DNA of 10,132 nucleotides from Acidobacteriota bacterium (GCA_030637805.1 DAOWFV010000166.1:1-10132); one strand, 5' to 3'; counted from the first letter of the stretch, positions 1-6,589 are shown. Translations and numbers: made by a program. Notes: generated by a model not told the origin, from the sequence alone.

Positions 1-122
1 AAGACCACGTTGCCGCTCACGGCGAAGAGGACGTCCGCCATTCCATAGGCCTCGCGCGCACGGCGCGAGACATGGAACTCACGCAGGGCGAGGTCATGAG
101 GGGAGCGTGTTGGTGTTTCCAT
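1..122 (-). CDS. N-terminal fragment of a gene running off the left edge; possibly an alpha-amylase-family glycosidase
   Basis: An open frame starts at ATG (complement of 120-122) and stays open to the window edge, giving 40 codons that begin METPTRSPHDLALREFHVSR. The segment LREFHVSRRAREAYGMADVL, followed closely by SGNVVF, resembles from memory the N-terminus of a bacterial alpha-amylase-family protein in which a phrase like 'EFHVSR.ARD.Y.F...LF...GNV' precedes the catalytic barrel. This recollection is the only basis for the name, and no catalytic residue lies in the visible part. There is no clear Shine-Dalgarno sequence upstream of the ATG, and the next thing upstream is a heptamer repeat array. 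The open frame is moderately secure; the product is a guess. Confidence 0.45.
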   Translation of the reverse strand, partial: METPTRSPHDLALREFHVSRRAREAYGMADVLFAVSGNVV

Positions 123-144
123 TCGGCCGGTTACATCATACAGA

Positions 145-184
145 GGAATTAATTAGGAATTCGGAATTAGGAATTCGGAATTAT
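145..184. repeat. Heptamer array 1, unit GGAATTM (GAATTC type)
   Basis: The stretch is built of GGAATTC/GGAATTA units of 7 bases, with one interrupting ATTA, in the gap between two minus-strand genes. It is sharply AT-rich against its surroundings. The right side continues into ATCGGCGCG (183-191) and, five bases later, GCGGG (197-201). The same flank arrangement follows arrays 2 and 3. The period and the repeated word are directly visible; any function is unknown. Confidence 0.85.
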
Positions 185-277
185 CGGCGCGAGTTAGCGG
201 GCTAGGACATCGGATCGTGTTGCCCGCGTGTTGGCGCGCTCGTTTGGAGGTGTCTGGGGTCCTCACGGGCAGAGTGC

Positions 278-1468
278 TCATTGAAAGGCCCAGCTGAAAT
301 TGGAAACGCTCATCTCAATACCTGGCACGGAGACGGCAGGTCCGGTCATCGCGCCCAAGCGCGGGCAAGACGGTTCAATACATTCAGTCGCCACCACGCG
401 TCGGTAATTCCGAATTCTGAATTCTGAATTCTGCCCTTCGAAATCCGCGTCGCGGATTTCGAAGGTCAGAGGGCAGTGATCGGAAACGTCCCAGAAGGTG
501 CCGTCCTCTTCCCCTTGCCGAGATACCAACTCGCTGCAGTCGAACCGCGCACAGTGCAGCCAGGCCTGGAGCGGGGCGGTCACCGGGTCCGCACCGAACC
601 CCCGTATGTAAACGTGGTCGAGCAGCGACGGCACCTGGACGCCGTCCCGCTCTCCGCTGCCCTCCCAATACTCCGAGCAGCCCGTCGCGTTGGGCAACCG
701 GTACAGGCCGGCACGGCCGAGGATCGTGTCCATCGACTGCAGCTCTCCCTCCAGGCCCCCGCGCGGCGAGCCGGCGGTATTGAAGTCCCCCAGGAGGATC
801 AGATCGGGGTCGGAGATTTCGTCCACCCATTCATCGATCCATGTCGCCAGAGCCCGGTTCTGACGCCGCCGGTCGAAAAAGCCCTCCACTCTCGCCTGCA
901 GGTGGACCACCACAAAGGTGAAGTCGACCCCGCCGGGCCGGCGGCTCCGCAGGTAGACGGCGAAGGCCGGCCGCATGCCCTGATCGAGGGCCACCTCGGT
1001 GATCTCCACCGGTCCCCCCGCCAGCTCGAGCGTGTGGTCGTCCCAGGCGATGCCCAGGTGCTGGCCGAAGCGGCCGCCACCACCGGAGAAGAGCACCCGC
1101 ATCGGCCGCTCACCGGCTGCGCGCCGGAGGATGGGTGGGAAGCGGCGGGTGTCGCAGATCTCCTGCAGGCCGAGCACGTCGGCATCGAGCCCCGCAAGAA
1201 CCGCCTCCAGGTCACAGATGTTGGTGCGCCGTGAGAAGCCGAGATCGCTGGTCTGCGGGCGCTCGTCCAGGGGGAAGTTGCGCAGGTTCCACTGTGCGAG
1301 GCGAAGGCTGCCGGGAGGCGCCGGCTGCGGCGGAAGCTCCTCGGCCGTGACCATCGCTCCCGCAAAACCCGCACAGCGCAGTCGGCCGCGGAGGAACAAG
1401 GACGCCGCAGCGACGACCACGATGCCCACCACCACGGCCACGACCAGGAATTTCGACCACCGTGCCAT
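278..1468 (-). CDS. Membrane-anchored endonuclease/exonuclease/phosphatase (EEP) family protein with a repeat-derived C-terminal tail
   Basis: This is a 396-residue protein if read from the ATG at 1468. A basic start (MARWSK) and one hydrophobic segment (residues about 7-26) suggest a signal anchor or uncleaved signal, so the catalytic domain probably lies outside the cytoplasm. The EEP active-site set is complete: N61 in AQWNLRNF, E103 in GLQEI, H189 in VVHLQA, D228 and N230 in LLGDFN, D284/H285 in LLDHVY and the closing SDH at 329-331. The family comprises Mg-dependent phosphodiesterases (DNase I, exonuclease III, sphingomyelinase, inositol phosphatases). The substrate cannot be told from sequence. 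An upstream TTG at 1504 would add 12 residues; the ATG is preferred because it gives a typical short signal N-region. The domain should end near residue 338. The last ~50 residues are encoded by an inverted repeat, a heptamer array (giving NSEFRIRN) and otherwise anonymous sequence, so they look like read-through after loss of the original stop. Confidence 0.85.
   Translation of the reverse strand: MARWSKFLVVAVVVGIVVVAAASLFLRGRLRCAGFAGAMVTAEELPPQPAPPGSLRLAQWNLRNFPLDERPQTSDLGFSRRTNICDLEAVLAGLDADVLGLQEICDTRRFPPILRRAAGERPMRVLFSGGGGRFGQHLGIAWDDHTLELAGGPVEITEVALDQGMRPAFAVYLRSRRPGGVDFTFVVVHLQARVEGFFDRRRQNRALATWIDEWVDEISDPDLILLGDFNTAGSPRGGLEGELQSMDTILGRAGLYRLPNATGCSEYWEGSGERDGVQVPSLLDHVYIRGFGADPVTAPLQAWLHCARFDCSELVSRQGEEDGTFWDVSDHCPLTFEIRDADFEGQNSEFRIRNYRRVVATECIEPSCPRLGAMTGPAVSVPGIEMSVSNFSWAFQ
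405..433. repeat. Heptamer array 2, unit GAATTCT, inside the 3' end of the EEP gene
   Basis: Three consecutive GAATTCT units are preceded by TAATTCC. Read on the minus strand the array is AGAATTC three times, then GGAATTACCGACGCG (complement of 397-411), followed after five bases by GCGAC. This matches the flank of arrays 1 and 3. The array is in frame with the EEP gene, where it encodes QNSEFRIRN. Confidence 0.85.
430..470. repeat. Long inverted repeat at the end of the EEP domain coding sequence
   Basis: Perfect 15-base arms (435-449 and 451-465) flank a single base. After one mismatch (434/466) four more pairs follow (430-433 with 467-470). The left side overlaps the last unit of heptamer array 2. 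On the minus strand it encodes TFEIRDADFEGQ: the first arm is the natural last strand of the EEP fold and the second is its inverted copy. An RNA hairpin here would be very stable, but no T-run follows, so it is not a classical terminator. Confidence 0.8.
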
Positions 1469-1845
1469 GACCCGCAGTGTCTCCCGGGTCGGCGTCCGAT
1501 GCAAGGGGGAGGATTCTCTCCGGGGTAATTATGCGACACCGTCTCGTTGCTTTCTCCCAAATGAGACCGGTCTTCGATCTGTCCAATATCGGAACACATG
1601 GAATTCAGCCGAGGATGGCTTTGAGACTTGATTTCACCACTATATAACCAAATGTGGATTCATTCATTTGAGTTGACTTCAAAACGAGACTGGTCCACTG
1701 TGTAACAGTCATGCAATTGTTGAGATGTCGCAATGCTCAAACGACCCCGCGAACAACTGCCCTCGCGGCATCCCAGCACAATCTAGCGACCACGGACAGC
1801 GGCGCCGAAACCGATCCCCAATTCGGGCCGGCGAAGGGAATCTCC
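1469..1845. other. Divergent intergenic region and long 5' leader of the porin-cytochrome operon
   Basis: No convincing gene lies here. The part from about 1530 to 1720 is clearly AT-richer than the coding DNA on either side and holds a candidate rightward promoter (1621-1648). The word GAGAC(C/T)GGTC occurs twice, at 1563-1572 and 1686-1695, flanking that promoter. The first copy contains the perfect palindrome AGACCGGTCT (1564-1573). From the predicted transcription start near 1655 the porin mRNA would have a leader of roughly 190 bases. The region 1711-1845 is open in frame with the porin but encodes a polar, low-quality peptide before the true signal sequence, so it is treated as leader. 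On the minus strand, CATAAT (complement of 1528-1533) is a weak -10 candidate for the EEP gene. Confidence 0.6.
1621..1648 (+). promoter_or_regulatory. Candidate sigma70-type promoter of the porin-cytochrome operon
   Basis: TTGAGA (1621-1626) and TATAAC (1643-1648) are separated by 16 bases, each matching the -35/-10 consensus at five of six positions. The predicted start is near 1655. It is the best match in the AT-rich gap and points toward the porin gene. Confidence 0.5.
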
Positions 1846-3711
1846 ATGCCGCGAGCGAAATGGTTCCTTTTTTTGATTGTGTTTTGTCTCGCCGCGGCCT
1901 CTCCGGTCTCCGCTCAGGATTGGAGTGGCAACATCGGCGCCGCCTACCTCTGGGAGAGCGTGGACGGCAACGAGGACAGCTTCCGCACCCAGACCGGCCT
2001 CGAGGAGGGCTTTTTCCTCGAGGACCTCAGCCTGCTCTATCGTGGCGACGACAGCGGGGTCTCGAAGTTCAAGATCGACGCATGGGGCTTTGGCGACGCT
2101 AACCCCTCCGAGGCGGCGCGCCTCGGGCTCGATCTCGCGGCGGGGTTCTCGTTCTTCCTAGACTACGACCGGCGCAATTCCTTCTTCAACCTCGCGGGGA
2201 GCAACCTGGGCGAACGCGCGGACAACTGGGACATCACCCGCTTCCGGGCCGCGTTCGTGGTGGACGCCTGGCAACCTCTGCGTATGTCTCTCATTTACCG
2301 GTCGGTTGAGCGCGACGGCACGGTTCACCGCCCCTTCTACGGCCTCAACGAGCTGTATCCGGTCGGCATCGATCTCGACGACACAATGCGCGAGTGGACC
2401 CTGCGGCTGGAGACCCGCACCCTGCCGGTACGGATCGAGTTCGAGCAATCGTTGGCCGACTACGAACGCAAGAACCGCCCGTACGCCGCAGGCGATACCG
2501 CGATCGGCGTCCCGGACCCGGATCTCCTCGACAGCGTGAACTCGGACGTGGTGGAGACGATAGACAGCGTGCCCACCACCCGGGTGGTAGCGAGCTACAG
2601 CAGCCCTGGTTTTGAGGGCGTGGTCTCGCTGCTGTGGCGGTCGGCCGATCTCGACGTCAGCGGCACCTCCTCGGAGTCCTTCCTCATCGGCGGAGGCGAC
2701 ATCGGCACCATGGAGTACGTGGACGAGGTGCTCGGCTCGGCGAACCAGGACACCTTCTTCGGCGCCGTTTCGCTGGGTTTCTCCCTTGCCCAACGCTGGA
2801 CCCTACGTCTGACCGGTGATTACCGAGACGGCTCGCAGGACTCCGCCCTGCTTACCCAGCGCCTACTGCGGGTGACCAACCCCGCGGGCGGCGCCTTCGA
2901 TTTCGGCGCCACCTTCGACGACAGCGGCGTCTTCGACCTCACCGACACCAGCGCCCGGCTTGCCCTCGAGTACCACGGCGACGCCTGGAGCCTGTGGGCC
3001 GGCGGAGGCATGGTGGGCCGCGAGGTGAGCTGGCGGCTCGGCGACGGCGACGACCCGTTCGCCGTGGATCGCGATGGCTCAAACTTCCTCGTCGGCGGTT
3101 CGTGGAACCCGGGTGACGTCCTCGACCTCAGCCTCGAGCTGGAGCGGGGCGACTTCGACGACTACATCTTCCGCACCGACCCGGAGACGGTAGACCGAGC
3201 CACCTTCAAGCTGCGTTCGAAGCTCGGCCGAGGCTGGCAGCTCGAGGTCCACGGCCGCTACGTGGCCTCCGACAATCCCCCAGAGGAAGCCGACCTCGAC
3301 ACCTCCTCGCATCCCTACGGAGCGGCCTGCACCTGGACCTCGGACGACGGCAACTCGATGGTGGGCCTCGACCTCGAGCGCTACTCCTTCGAGACCGAGA
3401 CCTCCCTGGTGCTTCCGGGCGGTGAGCCCGGCCTCTCGATCTATGACCTCGACCTCACGACCGCCACCGTTTTTGGCCACACGCGGTCCGAGAGGCTCGG
3501 CCTCTCGGGCTCGCTCACCTACCTCACCGACGATGGCGAGAGCTGGCCGGTGGACTCCTGGACCGGCAACCTCCGTTTCACCGTGTACGGCAACAACGGC
3601 CTCGAGTACTCGGCCATCGCCCAGTACTGGTCGTATGACGAGCAGCTCACCAACCTCGACGACTTCGACGTCATCCGCTACGGCCTTGCGGTGAACTGGA
3701 GATTCGAATGA
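1846..3711 (+). CDS. MtrB/PioB-type outer-membrane beta-barrel porin of a porin-cytochrome conduit
   Basis: This is a 621-residue exported protein. A signal peptide (MPRAKWFLFLIVFCLAAASPVSA, likely cut before QDWSG) is followed by a long run of alternating polar/aromatic segments typical of outer-membrane strands, ending in WRFE. Examples are LRLTGDYRDGS, LDLSLELERGDF, WQLEVHGRYVAS and LRFTVYGNNGLEYSAIAQYW. Length and position directly before a decaheme cytochrome match the MtrB/PioB family, whose barrel sheathes an MtrA-type cytochrome through the outer membrane. The start at 1846 is chosen because it gives a proper signal peptide and has AAGGGA (1834-1839) about six bases upstream. A longer reading from 1711 would bury the signal. 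The mature protein has a single cysteine (about residue 495) and lacks the N-terminal CXXC known from Shewanella MtrB. Its stop overlaps the next gene's start (ATGA), implying translational coupling. The family call rests on context plus barrel character. Confidence 0.85.
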   Translation: MPRAKWFLFLIVFCLAAASPVSAQDWSGNIGAAYLWESVDGNEDSFRTQTGLEEGFFLEDLSLLYRGDDSGVSKFKIDAWGFGDANPSEAARLGLDLAAGFSFFLDYDRRNSFFNLAGSNLGERADNWDITRFRAAFVVDAWQPLRMSLIYRSVERDGTVHRPFYGLNELYPVGIDLDDTMREWTLRLETRTLPVRIEFEQSLADYERKNRPYAAGDTAIGVPDPDLLDSVNSDVVETIDSVPTTRVVASYSSPGFEGVVSLLWRSADLDVSGTSSESFLIGGGDIGTMEYVDEVLGSANQDTFFGAVSLGFSLAQRWTLRLTGDYRDGSQDSALLTQRLLRVTNPAGGAFDFGATFDDSGVFDLTDTSARLALEYHGDAWSLWAGGGMVGREVSWRLGDGDDPFAVDRDGSNFLVGGSWNPGDVLDLSLELERGDFDDYIFRTDPETVDRATFKLRSKLGRGWQLEVHGRYVASDNPPEEADLDTSSHPYGAACTWTSDDGNSMVGLDLERYSFETETSLVLPGGEPGLSIYDLDLTTATVFGHTRSERLGLSGSLTYLTDDGESWPVDSWTGNLRFTVYGNNGLEYSAIAQYWSYDEQLTNLDDFDVIRYGLAVNWRFE

Positions 3712-4547
3712 CGCCCCTCAGGTCCCTCGCAGCGGGGGCGGTCGTAGCGCTCGCCCTCACCCTCACCGTCTGGGCGGAGGAGCCCGTGGACATGTCCACG
3801 TGCGCTATGTGTCACGAGGACGTGGCCGCGGCCTTCGCGACCGGGCCCCACGGCTCGGCGATGGCTACGGTCTCCCATGATGTGCTCGAGCGATCGTGCG
3901 CCGGCTGTCACGGACCCGCCACCGAGCACGTGGACGACCCGACCGCCGACAACATCACCCGCCGGCCCGAGCCCGGCGCCTGCCTCACGTGCCATTCCGG
4001 ACAGCAGGGCCTCACCGACCTCGCAACCCCCTCTCACGTTCGCAACGGCGTGGCCTGCCTCGACTGCCACGGCACCGGACACCGGGATCTGGCGACCGAT
4101 CACATGCTTACGGCCGCGCCGCACGAGCTCTGCGCGAAGTGCCACCTCTCCGAGTCGGCCTCGTTCAAGATGCCGTACGCCCATCGCGACGGCACCCGTC
4201 CCTTCGAGTGCACCAACTGCCACTCGGTGCACGGTGACAATCGCCAGGCCAGGCTGGCCATGAGCGGCCCCGGGGGCGTCTGCCTCGACTGCCACGCCGA
4301 GAAGACCGGGCCGTTCGTCTACCCCCACCCGCCGCGGGCGGTGGACGGCTGCATCAGCTGCCACGTGCCCCACGGTACGCCCAACCCGCGCCTGCTCACT
4401 CGCAACCGGGTAGCGGCATTGTGCATCGAGTGTCACGCCGACGTGCCCGCATTCCACGACCTCAGTCGGGCGCGTTACCAAAACTGTCAACACTGTCACG
4501 CCGCGGTCCACGGATCCAACCGCGACCCGCGGTTGATCGAGGAGTGA
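3708..4547 (+). CDS. Periplasmic decaheme c-type cytochrome, MtrA/DmsE family
   Basis: The protein has 279 residues with a signal peptide (MTPLRSLAAGAVVALALTLTVWA, cut near AEE). Ten CXXCH haem-attachment motifs begin near residues 32, 64, 92, 117, 142, 168, 192, 215, 239 and 260: CAMCH, CAGCH, CLTCH, CLDCH, CAKCH, CTNCH, CLDCH, CISCH, CIECH and CQHCH. Spacing is regular, about 20-32 residues, with extra histidines between motifs available as distal ligands. Ten haems in fewer than 300 residues is the signature of MtrA, PioA and DmsE proteins, which form a linear haem wire inserted in the MtrB-type barrel. The start ATG overlaps the porin stop by four bases, so the two are probably made in matched amounts. 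The direction of electron flow (metal or electrode reduction, or Fe(II) oxidation) cannot be decided from sequence. Confidence 0.95.
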   Translation: MTPLRSLAAGAVVALALTLTVWAEEPVDMSTCAMCHEDVAAAFATGPHGSAMATVSHDVLERSCAGCHGPATEHVDDPTADNITRRPEPGACLTCHSGQQGLTDLATPSHVRNGVACLDCHGTGHRDLATDHMLTAAPHELCAKCHLSESASFKMPYAHRDGTRPFECTNCHSVHGDNRQARLAMSGPGGVCLDCHAEKTGPFVYPHPPRAVDGCISCHVPHGTPNPRLLTRNRVAALCIECHADVPAFHDLSRARYQNCQHCHAAVHGSNRDPRLIEE

Positions 4548-4567
4548 ATTTTATCGTCCGGAAATTA

Positions 4568-4586
4568 CCCCTTTTGGGGAAGGAGG
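4568..4586 (+). promoter_or_regulatory. Strong Shine-Dalgarno with an adjoining small palindrome before the third operon gene
   Basis: CCCCTTTTGGGG (4568-4579) is a perfect short palindrome directly abutting AGGAGG (4581-4586), which sits five bases before the ATG at 4592. The ribosome site fixes the start of the large cytochrome. The four-base-pair hairpin could modulate access to it, but it is too small to be convincing alone. Confidence 0.5.
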
Positions 4587-4591
4587 CAGAG

Positions 4592-6442
4592 ATGAAGAAG
4601 GTAGCGAGTTTGATCATTGTCATCGGGCTGCTCATGGTTCCATGGGCGGCCGCCGAGGGGCCAGCCCTGCGCGCCAGCCACCGCGCCGGACCGAGCGAAC
4701 CGCCGGCGGAGCTCCCGGCGGACATGATGGTGACCCTCAAGAACCTGTACACCACCGAGGAGCTCGAGGAAGGCCTGACCTACGTCGGCGATGAGTTCTG
4801 CATCGCCTGCCACAGCTGGTCGGCTATCACCCACGAGGTCAAGCACCGCCAGGCGCTGCGCATCCCGATGGGAGCCAACACGCTGATCGCCGGCAAGGGC
4901 GTGGTCGCCGACTACGACCAGAACGGGGTCGACGACTTCATGCAGGGGCTCGATTTCAACGAGATTGATTCGGTGTTCGACCCGTACAAGCCCAACGCGC
5001 CGATCCTGTCCTACGACGCCGGGACCGACACCTACTGGATGACCATCGGCGAGCTGACGGTTCAGGTGGTCATCACCCAGGGCGGCACCGGCGACTGGAA
5101 GCAGCGTTACCTCACCCAGATCCCCGTGACCGGCACGCCGTCAGGCTGGACGCGAGACAACTACGTGTCGCCGCTCCAGTTTAACGAGAAGACCTTCGAG
5201 TGGGTGGCCTACCACCCCGAGCACTGGTGGGATCCGGATACTTTTGAGCCGAACTTCGGCCCCGAGCCGGCGATCGCCGACGTCGCCGCCATCGGCCGTT
5301 CCTACTCCAAACGCTGCATCGGCTGCCACACAACCGGCTTCCGCGAGTCGATGTCCCAGGACGACAACGGCGAGTGGATCTACCGCCCGTGGCCGGCCTC
5401 GCTGGTGCCGCCCGACTACAAGGAGCAGTACCCGGACTACGACCACGACGGGATCCCGGACATCGTCAACATCGGCTGTGAGGCCTGCCACGGACCGGGC
5501 TCAGCGCACATCCTCGGCGGCGGTGATCCGGACGAGATCCTGGCGCCGAGCGAGCTCGACACCTTCGAGTCAAATGAGATCTGCCAGCAGTGCCACGTGC
5601 GCACCGCCTCGGTGCCCGACGGCACCTATGGCTACCCCTACCGTGATGACGTCGGCGAGAACTGGATCCCCGGCCGCACCGAGGCGCCGGTCAGCGATTT
5701 TTACTCCGAACATGCCGGTTGGTGGCCCGACGGCGTGACCTCCAAGCAGCACCACCAGCAGTACGAGGATCTCTACAACTCCTCCAAACCGACCTACGTG
5801 TACCACGAAGTCAAGTGCGTCGAGTGCCACAGCCCGCACAAGGGTGGCAAGCACATGGTGGTGACTAGAATCGAGGACGACGGGCTGAGGATCACCACTG
5901 AGAACGACAACAACACCCTCTGCCTCGCCTGCCACGCCACCCACGGCGCCTTCGAGGAGCTCACCAAGGAGATGGTGGCCGAGTACGAGGAGAACGAGGT
6001 GGAGATCGGGGCCATCGTCTCGGCTCACAGCAACCACCCCTACGGGCCCGAGCGTTCCATGGGCCTGGGACGCTGCTCCAAGTGCCACATGCCGAAGACC
6101 GCCAAATCGGCCATCAACTACGACATCCACGGCCACACCTACGAGGTCGTCCCGCCGGAGAAGACCCTCATGTACCAGGCCGACGGCGGCATGCCGAACT
6201 CGTGCGCCGTGAGCTGCCACTCTCAGAAGGTGAACTCCTTCGGTCTCGGCTACGACCCCGATATCTCGGTGTGGAACGCACCGTTTGACGTCGATCTGGC
6301 CGAGGATCTCGAGGTCTTCTTCGGACCCGGCGGCCTGTGGTGGGACACCGAGCACGAAGAGTCCGCCACCAAGCGGGCCCTCGACATCGCAGCGGTGCCG
6401 GGCTCGTACACGCCCAACGATACGGAAGACATCAGCAACTGA
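4592..6442 (+). CDS. Exported multiheme c-type cytochrome (seven CXXCH plus one CX3CH), third partner of the conduit
   Basis: The protein has 616 residues. The signal peptide MKKVASLIIVIGLLMVPWAAA lacks a lipobox, so this is not an MtrC-type lipoprotein. Haem motifs begin at residues 70 (CIACH), 242 (CIGCH), 296 (CEACH), 331 (CQQCH), 409 (CVECH), 444 (CLACH) and 495 (CSKCH), with a non-standard CAVSCH at 538. The phrases IGCHTTGF, GCEACHGPGSAH, CVECHSPH and CSKCHMPK belong to the broad cytochrome c554-like multihaem group. About 170 residues between haems 1 and 2 carry no haem. Two acidic loops, DYDQNGVDDF (107-116) and DYDHDGIPDI (282-291), look like Ca-binding DxDxDG loops. The start is fixed by AGGAGG at 4581-4586; the frame is open further upstream into the decaheme gene, but that part has no signal. 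It lies 44 bases after the decaheme gene and just before a terminator. It probably exchanges electrons with the decaheme wire; a periplasmic or surface location is open. Confidence 0.88.
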   Translation: MKKVASLIIVIGLLMVPWAAAEGPALRASHRAGPSEPPAELPADMMVTLKNLYTTEELEEGLTYVGDEFCIACHSWSAITHEVKHRQALRIPMGANTLIAGKGVVADYDQNGVDDFMQGLDFNEIDSVFDPYKPNAPILSYDAGTDTYWMTIGELTVQVVITQGGTGDWKQRYLTQIPVTGTPSGWTRDNYVSPLQFNEKTFEWVAYHPEHWWDPDTFEPNFGPEPAIADVAAIGRSYSKRCIGCHTTGFRESMSQDDNGEWIYRPWPASLVPPDYKEQYPDYDHDGIPDIVNIGCEACHGPGSAHILGGGDPDEILAPSELDTFESNEICQQCHVRTASVPDGTYGYPYRDDVGENWIPGRTEAPVSDFYSEHAGWWPDGVTSKQHHQQYEDLYNSSKPTYVYHEVKCVECHSPHKGGKHMVVTRIEDDGLRITTENDNNTLCLACHATHGAFEELTKEMVAEYEENEVEIGAIVSAHSNHPYGPERSMGLGRCSKCHMPKTAKSAINYDIHGHTYEVVPPEKTLMYQADGGMPNSCAVSCHSQKVNSFGLGYDPDISVWNAPFDVDLAEDLEVFFGPGGLWWDTEHEESATKRALDIAAVPGSYTPNDTEDISN

Positions 6443-6468
6443 CCATCGCTTTCAATCAGCTCGATATC

Positions 6469-6496
6469 GGGGGCCGAAAGGCCCCCCCTTTTTTTT
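6469..6496 (+). terminator. Intrinsic terminator of the porin-cytochrome operon
   Basis: GGGGGCC (6469-6475) and GGCCCCC (6480-6486) form a seven-pair GC stem closed by a GAAA tetraloop. Two Cs and then eight Ts (6489-6496) follow. It begins 26 bases after the stop of the last operon gene. Confidence 0.95.
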
Positions 6497-6530
6497 AGTT
6501 TTTAGTTTTGAGTTTTAAGTTCTTAGTTAT
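6497..6530. repeat. Heptamer array 4, unit AGTTTTN, left member of a facing pair
   Basis: The array reads AGTTTTT, AGTTTTG, AGTTTTA, AGTTCTT, then AGTTAT, with a strict seven-base period. It starts immediately after the T-run of the terminator and runs into ATCGG, echoing the ATCGG after array 1. Its facing partner lies at 6552-6577. Confidence 0.85.
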
Positions 6531-6551
6531 CGGAGGGTGCAGGCTGTCCTC

Positions 6552-6577
6552 AACTAAAAACTCAAAACTAAGAACTT
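6552..6577. repeat. Heptamer array 5, inverted partner of array 4
   Basis: AACTAAAAACTCAAAACTAA followed by GAACTT reads on the minus strand as AGTTCTT, AGTTTTG, AGTTTTT, AGTT: the same heptamers as array 4 in opposite orientation. The two arrays are separated by about 21 bases and could pair imperfectly. Array 5 ends 12 bases before the -10-like element of the transporter gene. Confidence 0.85.
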
Positions 6578-6589
6578 CGTGATGGGTGT

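Noticed and set aside
476..1234. 252-codon open frame on the plus strand opposite the EEP gene
   Set aside because: The minus-strand frame carries the full EEP active site. The plus-strand product has no domain, signal or ribosome site and reflects GC-rich third positions.
1469..1504. TTG start adding 12 residues to the EEP protein
   Set aside because: Possible (GGAGAG lies upstream), but the ATG at 1468 gives a conventional short basic N-region before the hydrophobic segment. It remains the main alternative.
1711..1845. 45-residue N-terminal extension of the porin
   Set aside because: It would bury the signal peptide. The ATG at 1846 has AAGGGA upstream and gives a standard exported protein.
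3678..4511. 277-codon open frame on the minus strand opposite the decaheme gene
   Set aside because: It mirrors a gene with ten CXXCH motifs. The translation is V/G/R-rich with no recognisable domain, as expected for an antisense shadow.
4421..4591. Upstream extension of the large cytochrome into the decaheme gene
   Set aside because: AGGAGG at 4581-4586 and the signal peptide at 4592 fix the start. The extension overlaps haem-encoding sequence in another frame.
5570..6355. 261-codon open frame on the minus strand opposite the large cytochrome
   Set aside because: The sense frame has haem motifs, a signal peptide and a strong ribosome site. The antisense product is low-complexity.
6497..6577. 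CRISPR array or transposon terminal repeats
   Set aside because: The units are seven bases with no unique spacers of constant length, and no transposase or target-site duplication was seen nearby.
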